A stretch of DNA of 42,199 bases, taken from NCBI GenBank assembly GCA_020845895.1, contig JADLEX010000073.1:1-42199 (forward strand), given 5' to 3'. Below, one piece after another: positions 10,496 through 18,938 of this stretch. The stretch is from Deltaproteobacteria bacterium. Lineage in GTDB: Bacteria > Lernaellota > Lernaellaia > JACKCT01. Both the position numbers and the translations under genes were made by a program. Every line of letters starts with the position of its first letter. Position 1 is the stretch's first letter. A model generated the notes under the pieces. It had not been told where the DNA came from and searched no databases. It saw nothing but the letters and a program-made list of their open reading frames with translations.

Positions 10496-11743
10496 ATGTC
10501 GGTCGAGAACGTGCGCGAGATCGAGCGGACGATCGAGGAACACAACACCTGGCGAGACCACTGCGTGAACCTGATCGCGAGCGAAAACGTCGTTTCGCGC
10601 CGCGTCCGCCGCGTCCTCGGATCGGATTTCGGGCATCGCTACGCTGAAGGACACCCCGGCAAACGGTATTACGAAGGCACGCAGTACATCGACATGCTCG
10701 AAGCCCGGGCACGCGAGGGGATCCTCGCGATTTTCGGATGCCGGCACGCCGACGTGCGCCCGTACTCCGGCAACGTGGCCAACGAGGCGGTTTTCTCGCG
10801 GTTCATCTCGGGCGACCGGGCGGTGATGGTCAACTCCACGCCCGGCGGCGGACACATCAGCCACCACAAGGCCGGATCGGTCGGCAAGTTCACCAAGCTC
10901 ATCGTGGACTTCCCCCGCTCCGAAGACGGCTACTCGATCGACGTGGCAAAGGCGCGCGATCTGATCGACGAAACGAAGCCGACGTTCGTGATCCTCGGCA
11001 AGAGCATGATCCTGCTGCCCGAACCGGTCGCCGAGATCGCCGAAATCTGCCGCGCGCGCCATATCGTCCTGCACTACGACGCGGCGCACGTGCTCGGCCT
11101 CATCGCCGGCGGTCAGTTCCAGAAGCCGCTCGAAGAGGGCGCGGACATCATGACCGGTTCGACGCACAAGACCTTTTTCGGCACGCAGCGCGGCGTCATC
11201 ATGTCGAATTGGGACGACGAGCAGTGGAAGACGCTCGACCGCGGCGTGTTCCCCGGCTCGACGAGCAACCACCACCTCGACACCCTCGCGGCGTTTTCGC
11301 TCGCCGTCGAGGAATGGAAGGCGTTCGGCCGCGATTACGCCAAGGCCGTGGTCGAGAACGCCCGGCACTTCGCGGAGGCTCTCGCCGCGGAAGGCTTCGA
11401 CGTTCAGGGCAAAAGTTTCGGCTTCACGCGCAGCCACCAGGTGATCGTGTCGGTGAAGGACCAGGGCGGCGGCAAACCGGTCAGCCGGCTCATGGCCGAC
11501 AACAACATCATCTGCAACATGAACATGCTGCCGCACGAGCCGCTGAAAAACGCGATGAACCCCGAGGGCCTGCGACTCGGCGTGCAGGAGATGACGCGGT
11601 TCGGCATGGGCGCGGCGGAGATGAAGACCATCGCGTCGCTGCTGGCCACGTGCGTGCTGCGCGGCGAGAACGTCAAGGCGCGCGTCGAGGAATTCCGCGG
11701 TCAGTTCCAAATGGTGAAATACAGTTTCGACGCCGCAGAGTGA
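10496..11743 (+). CDS. glyA: Serine hydroxymethyltransferase, archaeal-type
   Basis: A 415-residue PLP enzyme that interconverts serine and glycine and passes a one-carbon unit to a folate-type carrier. Family motifs in order: NLIASEN near the start, HRYAEG.PGKRYYEG, PGGGHISHHK, DAAHVLGLIAGGQF, GSTHKTFFGTQRG with the PLP lysine at about K225, and FPG.TSNHHL. The HTFFG-type active site, LG.QE.TR.GM and the C-terminal KYSFD resemble archaeal enzymes such as those of methanogens more than E. coli GlyA. GGGAG precedes the ATG. It is a single-gene unit, divergent from zapA. The one-carbon carrier used cannot be told from sequence. Confidence 0.88.
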   Translation: MSVENVREIERTIEEHNTWRDHCVNLIASENVVSRRVRRVLGSDFGHRYAEGHPGKRYYEGTQYIDMLEARAREGILAIFGCRHADVRPYSGNVANEAVFSRFISGDRAVMVNSTPGGGHISHHKAGSVGKFTKLIVDFPRSEDGYSIDVAKARDLIDETKPTFVILGKSMILLPEPVAEIAEICRARHIVLHYDAAHVLGLIAGGQFQKPLEEGADIMTGSTHKTFFGTQRGVIMSNWDDEQWKTLDRGVFPGSTSNHHLDTLAAFSLAVEEWKAFGRDYAKAVVENARHFAEALAAEGFDVQGKSFGFTRSHQVIVSVKDQGGGKPVSRLMADNNIICNMNMLPHEPLKNAMNPEGLRLGVQEMTRFGMGAAEMKTIASLLATCVLRGENVKARVEEFRGQFQMVKYSFDAAE

Positions 11744-11958
11744 CGAGCCCGCGCCGCGCCGAATTCCGCGAAAGTCCGTGCTGACCGAATCGCGCGAGAT
11801 GGTCACTTCTCGCGCCGTTTCGTATTGACGCGCGACGGGCGGAACCTTATCGTGCACATCCGTAGCGCGTCATGAACGGCCATTTTCTCGTGTTTTCGCG
11901 GATTTGAATGAACACGCGTGCCGGAGCGGCGCGCGGCGCCGGTCTGGGAGGATGAATC

Positions 11959-13284
11959 GTGGCGACCGTTGAAGAACTCGAAAACCTGCTCGACGACCTG
12001 GACATCGATCGCGACCTCGCCAAGGCCGAGCTCGAAACGGCGCAGGGAAAGATCGAGAAGGCCGAAGCCCGCAAGGACAAGGTCAAGCCCGAGATCTATC
12101 AGAAGGTCGTCGGCGAATACGTCGCGGCGCGCGACGCCGCGCAGGCGAAGCTCGACGAGATCGAAGCCAATATCGCCGCAACACACGCCGAAATCGAATC
12201 GACCAAGGCCGCGGCCGAAGAAGACGCCCGTCGGGCGGAAGAAGAAGCTCGCCGCGCCGAGGAAGAAGCTGCCCGACGCGCCGAGGAAGAACGTATCGCA
12301 CGGGAAGAAGAGGAACGTCGGGCGCGCGAAGAAGCCGAGCGCATGGCCCGAGAGGAAGCCGAACGAGCGGCGCGCGAAGCCGAAGAGCGCCTCCGGGCCG
12401 AGGAAGAAGCGCGGAGCCGCGAAGAAGCCGAACGGGCGGCCCGCGAGGACGAAGCGCGCAACGCGGAGGCGAATCGACGGCGCGAAGAAGACCGTCAGGC
12501 CGCGCGCGAGATGATCGCGTCCCTCGTTTCCGACCGTGACGCCGTCATGGCCGAGATGGCGGGTCCCCAGAACGAGATGGAAGAGATCGAGTTCCGCAAG
12601 GAGATGGGCGAGTTCGAGTCGGACGACGAGTACGACGCAGCCGCCGCATCGGTGCGCGAAAAGCTCGCCGGCCTCAACGATCGCATTGCGGGGATCGACG
12701 TGCAGATCCGCGAATTGGCCTCCGCCCACGGCGTGGAATCGCCGGTCGGCCCAGCGCCCGGCGAGATCGAATCTCCCGCCGCCGCCGCGGAACTCGCGCC
12801 TGCGGAAACGGATGCGGCGATCGAGACACTGCTCGAATCCGCTCCGGTTGCCGAAGCCGCCGTCGAGGAGGTCGAGGAATCCGCCGAGGCGGAGGACCTG
12901 CACGAGGAGGTTGTCGAAACCCTCGAGGGCGACTGGAGCGATGTCGAACGCCGCTTCTTTGAAAGCTCCGCCGATCACCGCTTCTTCGTGAATCCCTGCC
13001 TCATCATGCACGACGCGAACGGGCGCGAGCGCGTGTTCGAAATGGCCCACGAGATCACCACGCTGGGCTCCGCGGGCATGGGCGAGGTCGATGTGATGAT
13101 CGAACACGCGTCGGTGGACAAGAAGCACGCGCGCATCAAGCTCGAGCATGGGCGCTACATCATTAAAGACCTGGGCAGCCGGAAGGGCACGTACGTCAAC
13201 GGAAAGCGCATCAAGAAGGAACGGCTGAACCACCTCGACAAGGTGAAGATCGGCGACGTCTTTTTGCAGGTGCGCTTGATGTAG
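11959..13284 (+). CDS. Coiled-coil protein with C-terminal FHA domain
   Basis: A 441-residue cytosolic protein with no signal peptide or membrane segment. Residues 1-75 are helical. Residues about 85-185 form a very regular Glu/Arg/Ala coiled coil (REEAER-type heptads). A second helical stretch (about 186-255) has GEFESDDEYDAAAA-like sequence, and an acidic Ala/Glu-rich linker runs to about 340. Residues about 350-441 are an FHA domain with SVDKKHARI, DLGSRKGTYVNGKRI and IGDVFLQV. FHA domains bind phosphothreonine peptides, usually made by Ser/Thr kinases. No kinase lies nearby. The start is GTG with GGGAGG seven nt before it; the ATG at 11952 is out of frame. A scaffold or regulatory role is inferred. 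Confidence 0.88.
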   Translation: MATVEELENLLDDLDIDRDLAKAELETAQGKIEKAEARKDKVKPEIYQKVVGEYVAARDAAQAKLDEIEANIAATHAEIESTKAAAEEDARRAEEEARRAEEEAARRAEEERIAREEEERRAREEAERMAREEAERAAREAEERLRAEEEARSREEAERAAREDEARNAEANRRREEDRQAAREMIASLVSDRDAVMAEMAGPQNEMEEIEFRKEMGEFESDDEYDAAAASVREKLAGLNDRIAGIDVQIRELASAHGVESPVGPAPGEIESPAAAAELAPAETDAAIETLLESAPVAEAAVEEVEESAEAEDLHEEVVETLEGDWSDVERRFFESSADHRFFVNPCLIMHDANGRERVFEMAHEITTLGSAGMGEVDVMIEHASVDKKHARIKLEHGRYIIKDLGSRKGTYVNGKRIKKERLNHLDKVKIGDVFLQVRLM

Positions 13285-13305
13285 CGCGCGTTTTGTCAGG
13301 AACGT

Positions 13306-13332
13306 AAAGGGCCGTCCGTCCGGGCGGCCTTT
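13306..13332. terminator. Terminator between the convergent FHA and alkC genes
   Basis: A hairpin pairs AAAGG.CCGTCC with GGGCGGCCTTT through one bulge and a 4-nt loop. It is followed on the plus strand by CTCATTTC. It begins 21 nt after the FHA stop and ends next to the alkC stop, so it may serve both genes. Confidence 0.65.
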
Positions 13333-13333
13333 C

Positions 13334-14443
13334 TCATTTCACGTCGAATTCTCCGACCGGAAAAACAACGCCGTTGATGCGCAAGTCCATGGCGTGCCGG
13401 CCGGGATAACTCCGCCGGGTGGTCATCGGCTCGAATGAGACGTTCGCCCGCAACGTGATCGTGACTCCCGCATCGAGTTCGAGTCGACGGAGCTTGAACA
13501 CCTTCGGCCGGCGCGTCCCGTTGGACTTGACGAAATGCACCGCGAAATCGATCAGGAGATCCTGTGCGACTCGGCTTTCGCTACGCAATTCGATCCACGC
13601 CTCCACTCGCCCGCCGATTTTCACACGCGGCGGATCGAATCGGACCGACGCGACGCTGACGCGCGGTTTCGCGCCCGCGCCGAGAATTTCGAGAGCGCCG
13701 GGGTGCCCCGCCTTGACCAGCGAACGCAGGGCGTGGCCGACGATCCACTTTCGGCCGCTCGGAGCGCCGTCCATCCATTTCCGGCACAGATCGACAAGAC
13801 GGTCCGGGTGATCCTTCCCGATATCGTTCATGCAATTGGCGACGGATCGATGAACGTATCGCTCGTCGTCGTCGCGAAGCAGTTCCAGCAGCTCGATGAC
13901 CGGCGAGGGGTCAACCTGAAAATCCCGAAGTCGCGGAGCCCAGGGCAGCCGGGGGCGAATGCCCTCGGAGACGAGACGGCGCACGTGCGGGTCGGCGTCG
14001 GTGGCCCAGGTCTTGAGGACGCTCAACGTTTCGGCCGGGTATCGGACAAGGAATGCGCGGATACTGCGTTCGGCGGAAAAGCGTTTCGTCAGTTCGTACT
14101 GGGCCGCGATCGACGACTCGAAGTGATCCAGGCCGTGCCGTTCGACGAACATCACGTGCGGCAGCATGCACAAAATTTCGTAGCCGAAATCGTCGGTACG
14201 GGTGAGAGGGGGCGGCAGCGAACGGACCACGATATCGATCGCTGTTGCGTATTCCTTCGGGAGGCGCCGATGCATGGCATCCGCAATCCACGCGGCTCTC
14301 TGGAGAAGTTCACGATCGGCGAGGCCGGAAATGGCATCGCGCGCAAACGCGTCCGCATCGAAAGACGCATCCACGCCGCGCAGAGCCCGACCCATCGCTC
14401 GGATCGCGGTTTCGTTCAGAATGTCTTTGAGATTCGCCGGCAC
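13334..14443 (-). CDS. alkC: DNA alkylation repair protein AlkC (HEAT-like glycosylase)
   Basis: A 369-residue member of the AlkC/AlkD superfamily, which removes alkylated bases (3-methyladenine, and 3-methylcytosine for AlkC) using a HEAT-like helical scaffold. Residues about 130-250 carry family signatures: a Trp-Ala-x-Asp segment, HVRRLVSEGIRPRLPWA, and RYVHRSVANCMNDIGKDHP. Residues about 265-369 look like an all-beta Ig-like domain, as in the AlkC branch. The GTG start lies 7 nt past the stop of the DHFR-like gene, so the two are probably cotranscribed. The N-terminal 100 residues are less conserved. Confidence 0.85.
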   Translation of the reverse strand: MPANLKDILNETAIRAMGRALRGVDASFDADAFARDAISGLADRELLQRAAWIADAMHRRLPKEYATAIDIVVRSLPPPLTRTDDFGYEILCMLPHVMFVERHGLDHFESSIAAQYELTKRFSAERSIRAFLVRYPAETLSVLKTWATDADPHVRRLVSEGIRPRLPWAPRLRDFQVDPSPVIELLELLRDDDERYVHRSVANCMNDIGKDHPDRLVDLCRKWMDGAPSGRKWIVGHALRSLVKAGHPGALEILGAGAKPRVSVASVRFDPPRVKIGGRVEAWIELRSESRVAQDLLIDFAVHFVKSNGTRRPKVFKLRRLELDAGVTITLRANVSFEPMTTRRSYPGRHAMDLRINGVVFPVGEFDVK

Positions 14444-14450
14444 CGCCCCG

Positions 14451-14993
14451 TCACCCGACTCGGTAACGAACCTGCACGAGGCCCGTCGGCCACGACCGGC
14501 ACTCTTCCAGCTTCAGGCCGTGCTCGAACCCCCGGGCGAACAGCGGGATCCCGTCGCCGAGCAAGATCGGGATGATCGAAACCGTGAGGTCGTCGATGAG
14601 ACCCGCGTCCAGGAACTGCCGGATGACCGCGCCGCCATCGATATACGCGCGACGCATCCCGCGCCTCGCGAGCTCAGCGACGATCTCGGCGGGGGCGCCG
14701 CGAAGAAACTCTTCGTCGTGTTTCGGTTCGGCTTCGCGGTGCGTCAACACGAAACAGGACTTTTCCCCGTACAACCACGTCGAGAATCCGCATGCGACGT
14801 CCCACGTGTTCCGTCCGAACACGACCGCGTCCACCGTGTTGAAGAACGCGAAAAATCCGAAGTCTTCGTCGGGCATGTCCACGCAGTCCAGCCAGTCGAC
14901 ACCGCCGTCCGGGCGGGCGATGAATCCGTCGAGGCTCATGGCGATGAACACGGAACATTGGGGGCGTTGCGAGATGTTCTTCGATGTCGTCAT
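14451..14993 (-). CDS. DHFR-fold protein (RibD C-terminal / YyaP-like)
   Basis: A 180-residue protein of the dihydrofolate-reductase superfamily, RibD C-terminal branch. It shows FIAMSLDGFIARPDG at the N-terminus, VVFGRNTWD in the middle, AYIDGGAVIRQFL, and LTVSIIPILLGDGIPLF near the end, all of which place it in the fold. The substrate is not known for this stand-alone group; an NADPH-dependent reductase is likely. It precedes alkC on the same strand with a 7-nt gap. The ribosome-binding site before the ATG is weak. Confidence 0.85.
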   Translation of the reverse strand: MTTSKNISQRPQCSVFIAMSLDGFIARPDGGVDWLDCVDMPDEDFGFFAFFNTVDAVVFGRNTWDVACGFSTWLYGEKSCFVLTHREAEPKHDEEFLRGAPAEIVAELARRGMRRAYIDGGAVIRQFLDAGLIDDLTVSIIPILLGDGIPLFARGFEHGLKLEECRSWPTGLVQVRYRVG

Positions 14994-15070
14994 GGAGTTC
15001 TTTTACCCGGAGGGATCACGTGAAAAAAAGCGGGGCGCGGTCACGCGAAAAGCGTTCGGCGAGAGAAAAC

Positions 15071-15095
15071 GGGCACCGAGAAAACCTCGGTGCCC
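15071..15095 (-). terminator. Terminator downstream of tRNA-Trp
   Basis: On the minus strand GGGCACCGAG-GTTTT-CTCGGTGCCC forms a perfect 10-bp stem followed by GTTTTCTC. It starts 9 nt after the end of the tRNA and separates it from the DHFR-like/alkC pair. Confidence 0.85.
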
Positions 15096-15103
15096 GACAC
15101 GTT

Positions 15104-15176
15104 CACGGGTGGAGAGAATCGAACTCCCAACCCCCGGTTTTGGAGACCGGTGCTCTGCCAGTTGAGCTACACCCGT
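15104..15176 (-). tRNA. trnW: tRNA-Trp (anticodon CCA)
   Basis: A 73-nt cloverleaf. Acceptor ACGGGTG (15176-15170) pairs with CACCCGT (15111-15105). The D-stem GCTC/GAGC is present. The anticodon stem CCGGT/ACCGG encloses loop CTCCAAA, giving anticodon CCA. The T-arm has GGGAG-TTCGATT-CTCTC. The discriminator base is G and the 3' CCA is not encoded. A weak promoter-like TTGATT/TGATAA pair lies about 35-60 nt upstream. A strong terminator follows directly. Confidence 0.96.
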
Positions 15177-15352
15177 ATACCGACCGCATTTTCCCAGGCC
15201 AAAGCCGCGACTGCTTATCACGCGATATCTCGAAAATCAAGCGAAACGGGCCTGCGGACGGGGTCTCGCACGGACACTTGCGTTGCGATTGCGACCCCGG
15301 ATGTCGCACGGCTATTGTACGGTCGATTCGAGAGTCTCTTCGGAGGGAAACC

Positions 15353-16555
15353 ATGGGCTACGGGGGAATCGTCACCGGGGTGGTGCTCGCCACAGTGGCG
15401 CAGATGCCGGCGCAGTTTTCGACGCGTGACGTCTCGGATCATCCCACGATGCTGGCCACGCATCCCGAGCCCCGGCACAGCCATTACCACGCATTCGTCG
15501 GCAAGGAGTTGAAAGTGCTTTGCGACGGACGTGGGCAACTGGTGCTCGAAGAAATCCGCAAGCAGACCGCGCGTGGTTCGGTGTGGCGCAAACGCGACGC
15601 TGAGCCATCGAATCACCACGCCCGGGTTGCCACGACCGCCGCTCCCGATGACGCGGGCGACCGAGTGGGGATTGGGCCGCAATACTCCGGCGACAAGCCC
15701 TTTACGCGGGCAATGCGCCTCCATCAGAGCCGCTACCGGGCCGAGGTTCTGCGCGCTCCCTACGGCACCGGTCCCGAAGTCACGAGCGCCGCACATTACG
15801 GGAACATGCTTACGGTCGAGGATGGGAAGCGGGGGCTCAATTTCCTGACGCCGCAGATCTACGAGATCGCGAGGCGCCGCGTCTCACGGGCGACGGGAAT
15901 GGTCGCGGAATTCCGGCTGTACTGCAACATGCTGTCGAGCCAACCCATGTGCTTCAACCTCTTCGGGCCGCTGGTCGACGATCTCGATCTGGCGACGACG
16001 CTGTGGAAAAAGCTTCTGCCGGGCGAGGTCGAGCGCGTCACGCGCGTCGAAATCGAATGGAATCCGGAGCCACGCTTCGAATACCTCGACGATCGGACCG
16101 CGTTTGACGCCTTTGTCGAATACGAACGCCCAGACGGGACGTCGGCCTTCGTCGGCATCGAGACGAAGCTGACCGAACCGTTCTCTCAGAAGCACTACGA
16201 CAACGAGGCCTATCGCCGCTGGATGCGCGTCGACGACACGCCCTGGAAACCCGAGGCGTGGAATCGCGTGGACGACGACGTACACAACCAACTCTGGCGC
16301 GACCACCTGTTGGCGGTCGCGGTGCGCCGCCACGCGTCGTCGAAGTACACGCATGGACGTTTCATGCTCGTTCGGCATGGCGGGGATACGGAGTGCGCGC
16401 GCGTTGTGGTCGGCTATCGCGAGCTACTGCGCGATGGTGACGACACGTTCATCGACATGCCGCTCGATCGGCTCGTCGCCGAGTGGATCGCCGTCGCGTC
16501 CGAAAGCCACCGAGACTGGCTCGAACGATTTCGTGCTCGCTACCTGGATTTGTAA
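15353..16555 (+). CDS. PD-(D/E)XK nuclease-like protein (PGN_0703-type)
   Basis: A 400-residue protein. The catalytic-type pattern lies around residues 240-275: DAFVEYERPDG, a spacer, then VGIETKLTEPF. That matches the D/E-x-K core of the PD-(D/E)XK fold. The whole-protein layout resembles the PGN_0703 family of putative restriction endonucleases. Residues 1-110 are Arg/His-rich with no clear domain. GGAGGG precedes the ATG at 5 nt; the frame is open further upstream but runs through the tRNA gene. No methyltransferase lies nearby, so a classical restriction-modification pair is not supported. It is convergent with the FAD oxidase gene, 9 nt between the stops. The family call is tentative. 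Confidence 0.6.
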   Translation: MGYGGIVTGVVLATVAQMPAQFSTRDVSDHPTMLATHPEPRHSHYHAFVGKELKVLCDGRGQLVLEEIRKQTARGSVWRKRDAEPSNHHARVATTAAPDDAGDRVGIGPQYSGDKPFTRAMRLHQSRYRAEVLRAPYGTGPEVTSAAHYGNMLTVEDGKRGLNFLTPQIYEIARRRVSRATGMVAEFRLYCNMLSSQPMCFNLFGPLVDDLDLATTLWKKLLPGEVERVTRVEIEWNPEPRFEYLDDRTAFDAFVEYERPDGTSAFVGIETKLTEPFSQKHYDNEAYRRWMRVDDTPWKPEAWNRVDDDVHNQLWRDHLLAVAVRRHASSKYTHGRFMLVRHGGDTECARVVVGYRELLRDGDDTFIDMPLDRLVAEWIAVASESHRDWLERFRARYLDL

Positions 16556-16564
16556 GCGCCGTCC

Positions 16565-18169
16565 TTAGGACTGCGGACGATCGACGAGCACGCCCGGATT
16601 CATCACCCACGACGGATCGACCGTCGTCTTTACGCGCTCCAGCACCTCGCCGAAGAGCGGATTGCGCTGCGTTTCGAACCATCGACGATGGTCACGCCCG
16701 ACCGCGTGGTGGTGCGTAATCGGTCCACCGTTCGCGATGATCGCGTCCGACGCCGCTGCCTTGATCGCGTCCCACTGCGCGATCTCGTCACCTTCGCGGC
16801 CCGGCGCGACGACCGTGTAGTAGATGGCCGGGCCGTCGGCGTAGACGTGTGTGAAACGCCAGAAGACGAAACCCGCGCCGCACTCCTTCATTACCGCCGA
16901 GACCGCCGCGTTCATGACCGCGTCGTGAAACGCCGCAATGCGATCCCACGTCGTCGCGGTCTCAAGCGTCTCGGTGATGACGCCGCACCGCGCGAGCCAG
17001 TCGCGCACGTAGGGTGCACGGATGAACCGATCTTTCCACGTCGCGCCCGCATCCGGGTCGCCTTCCGACGCCCCGCTCCCCGCTCCGTCGCTGACGCCGC
17101 CGTGCATCGCAGCGATCTCCAGCGCACGGCGAAGCTTGTCGACCTGGGTGTGATCCGAGGACTCGAATCCGAGGAGAAGCACCGTACGCGCGCCGTCGCC
17201 GATGCCCATCGTGAACGCCTCGAGCGCCGAGATCAGGCGGCAGTTGGCGGGATTCAGGCCCGACTGCGCGATGGCGCGCACCGCGTCAACCGCGCCGTCC
17301 TGTTCGTCGAAACGCACGACAGCGCCTTCGCGAAACGTCGGAATCGCCTGAACGCGCATGGTCGCCCGCGTGATGACGCCGAAAACGCCCTCGGAGCCGA
17401 TCACGAATCGGTTGGCGTCGGGGCCGTCGCCGGTGCCGGGCAGTTCGCGCGTCTCCCAGATTCCGCGCGGCGTGACCAAGCGCACCGACTGCACGAATTC
17501 GTCGATGTGCGTGTAGAGGGTGGCGAAGTGCCCGCCCGCGCGCGTGGCGATCCAGCCGCCGAGCGTCGAAAACTCGAAGCTCTGCGGATAATGACGAAGC
17601 ACGAGACTGTGCGGGCGCAGCCCGTCGGCAAGATCCGGCCCGTAAATGCCCGCCTCGGCGCTCACAGTTCGCGACACGGCGTCGATGCGTAGGATGCGAT
17701 TCAATCGGCGCAGGTCGCAGACGATCGCGCCCGCGTAGGCGTCGCCGACGCGCGGCTCGACGCCGCCGACGACGCTGGACCCGCCGCCGAACGGGATCAG
17801 CGCGACCGCGTGGTCGGCGCAAAAACGCATGAGCGCCGCGATGTCGGCCTCGTCGCGGGGATACGCCACGTAATCGGGCGCGGGTGAGAAGTCTCCGCGC
17901 ATGGCGCGCACGACGTCGCGCCACGCCCGCCCATAGGTGTGGTTCGCGCGGTCGAACAAGGCGTCCGTACTGTACGCCGCGAGCTCGTCGGCAAGGGCGA
18001 AACGCGGCGCGCGAAGCGCGAGATCCTCGACGCGCGGGATCGGGCGCTCGCGCAGCTCGATTCCGCCGAACGCCTGCGTGAGCAGCGCCGCGTATCGCCG
18101 CTTCATGGCGTCGGGAACGGTCTCGTCCGCGTAACCCCATCCGAATACGTTGCGTCTCGACCAGTCCAC
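16565..18169 (-). CDS. FAD-binding oxidase, alkyldihydroxyacetonephosphate synthase-like
   Basis: A 534-residue flavoprotein of the VAO/PCMH family. The N-terminus has FGWGYADE. The FAD-binding part (about 100-280) has PFGGGSSVVGG, STLGGWIATRAGGHFATLYT and FVIGSEGVFGVITRATM. The C-terminal part has FWRFTHVYADGPA, ITHHHAVGRDHR and DPSWVMNPG. The HHHAVG motif is characteristic of AGPS-like enzymes, which in eukaryotes make ether-lipid precursors; bacterial homologues have few proven roles. The GTG start at 18169 is preceded by GGGAGG. The upstream open frame continues through REP DNA and is not coding. It stands alone, convergent with the nuclease-like gene. Confidence 0.85.
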   Translation of the reverse strand: MDWSRRNVFGWGYADETVPDAMKRRYAALLTQAFGGIELRERPIPRVEDLALRAPRFALADELAAYSTDALFDRANHTYGRAWRDVVRAMRGDFSPAPDYVAYPRDEADIAALMRFCADHAVALIPFGGGSSVVGGVEPRVGDAYAGAIVCDLRRLNRILRIDAVSRTVSAEAGIYGPDLADGLRPHSLVLRHYPQSFEFSTLGGWIATRAGGHFATLYTHIDEFVQSVRLVTPRGIWETRELPGTGDGPDANRFVIGSEGVFGVITRATMRVQAIPTFREGAVVRFDEQDGAVDAVRAIAQSGLNPANCRLISALEAFTMGIGDGARTVLLLGFESSDHTQVDKLRRALEIAAMHGGVSDGAGSGASEGDPDAGATWKDRFIRAPYVRDWLARCGVITETLETATTWDRIAAFHDAVMNAAVSAVMKECGAGFVFWRFTHVYADGPAIYYTVVAPGREGDEIAQWDAIKAAASDAIIANGGPITHHHAVGRDHRRWFETQRNPLFGEVLERVKTTVDPSWVMNPGVLVDRPQS

Positions 18170-18212
18170 CGTACCTCCCGCGACACGCCCTGTCGCTTGC
18201 GGCGCGCCTGAC

Positions 18213-18236
18213 GTAGGGGCGCGATTTATCGCGCCC
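18213..18236 (+). repeat. REP element A (GTAG + palindrome)
   Basis: GTAG (18213-18216) is followed by the perfect inverted repeat GGGCGCGAT-TT-ATCGCGCCC (18217-18236). It differs from element C only in the 2-nt loop. It lies between the oxidase gene and the RAYT gene, in opposite orientation to element B, forming a BIME-like pair. Confidence 0.85.
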
Positions 18237-18290
18237 GGTTCAATCGCACCCCGCGCACCGCGCATCGGGCCGCCAACGCGTTACCGTGCG

Positions 18291-18313
18291 GGTGCGATGA
18301 ATCGCGCCACTAC
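18291..18313 (-). repeat. REP element B overlapping the RAYT stop codon
   Basis: On the minus strand GTAG (18313-18310) and one T are followed by the imperfect palindrome GGCGCGAT-TC-ATCGCACC. The TAG of GTAG is the stop codon of the RAYT gene. It is inverted relative to element A, about 55 nt away. Confidence 0.8.
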
Positions 18314-18930
18314 AACATCGGCTCATCGCCATCCGTCGTTGCATCCGGGTTGTCCCGATCGATATTCCAGCGGATCGGATTTTCAATGATGTACTTTCGA
18401 ATCCGTTTCATCTCGTCGTCGTCGCGAATGACGCGCTCGTAATAGTTCCGCTGCCAGGCGAAGGCTGGGTCGACATGTTCGCGGATCTCGCGCGCGGTTG
18501 TCGCCTTGAATGCGCGAACGATATTGCCGAGGGTCGGAGCGCGAGCGCTGTGCGCGGTCGACGGCGAATTGGCCGCGATGGCCTCGGAATTGGGCGCGAT
18601 GAATCGCGCCCCTACGACCGTCCGAACCGTCGACGAATCGGGCGCTCGGTCGTACGTATCCAGTTCGTTGATGAGGATTCCGTGGATGTGATTCGGCATC
18701 ACGATGAAATCCGAGAGCGCGATGTGACCGAATCGACCAGGCAATTCGGACCACCGAATTCGTGCGATCTCTCCCGCAGTTGTCAGCCGGACTTCGTCAT
18801 CGAAAACGTCTCCGAATAGACAGAGACGCCCGGACACGCAAAGCGTCACGAAGTAAGCGCCGGGCAGGGAATAGTCATACCCACGCAATCGAATCGATCG
18901 CCGGCCGTGAATGCTCGGATCGAACGTCAT
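18310..18930 (-). CDS. REP-associated tyrosine transposase (RAYT, Y1 family)
   Basis: A 206-residue Y1 (HUH-type) transposase related to IS200/IS605 TnpA. The N-terminus has the family pattern RLRGYDYSLPGAYFVTLC. The metal-binding motif is MPNHIHGILI (about 77-86). The catalytic Tyr is in RNYYERVIRDDDE (about 164-176), followed by KYIIENPIRWN. RAYTs are domesticated enzymes that act on REP palindromes marked by GTAG. Four such palindromes surround or lie in this gene. One (element C) is inside the coding sequence, read in frame as VVGARFIAPN (about 105-114), in a poorly conserved linker. The stop codon is part of element B. ATG start with a weak ribosome-binding site. Confidence 0.92.
   Translation of the reverse strand: MTFDPSIHGRRSIRLRGYDYSLPGAYFVTLCVSGRLCLFGDVFDDEVRLTTAGEIARIRWSELPGRFGHIALSDFIVMPNHIHGILINELDTYDRAPDSSTVRTVVGARFIAPNSEAIAANSPSTAHSARAPTLGNIVRAFKATTAREIREHVDPAFAWQRNYYERVIRDDDEMKRIRKYIIENPIRWNIDRDNPDATTDGDEPML
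18592..18615 (-). repeat. REP element C inside the RAYT coding sequence
   Basis: On the minus strand GTAG (18615-18612) is followed by the perfect inverted repeat GGGCGCGAT-TC-ATCGCGCCC. It sits in the RAYT gene on the coding strand. The frame stays open through it, so it adds residues without breaking the protein. Confidence 0.88.
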
Positions 18931-18938
18931 CTCTGTTC

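Noticed and set aside
15104-18310. Genomic island integrated at tRNA-Trp
   Set aside because: The 3' end of the tRNA faces the alkC side, not the accessory genes. There is no integrase, and I see no direct repeat of the tRNA end.
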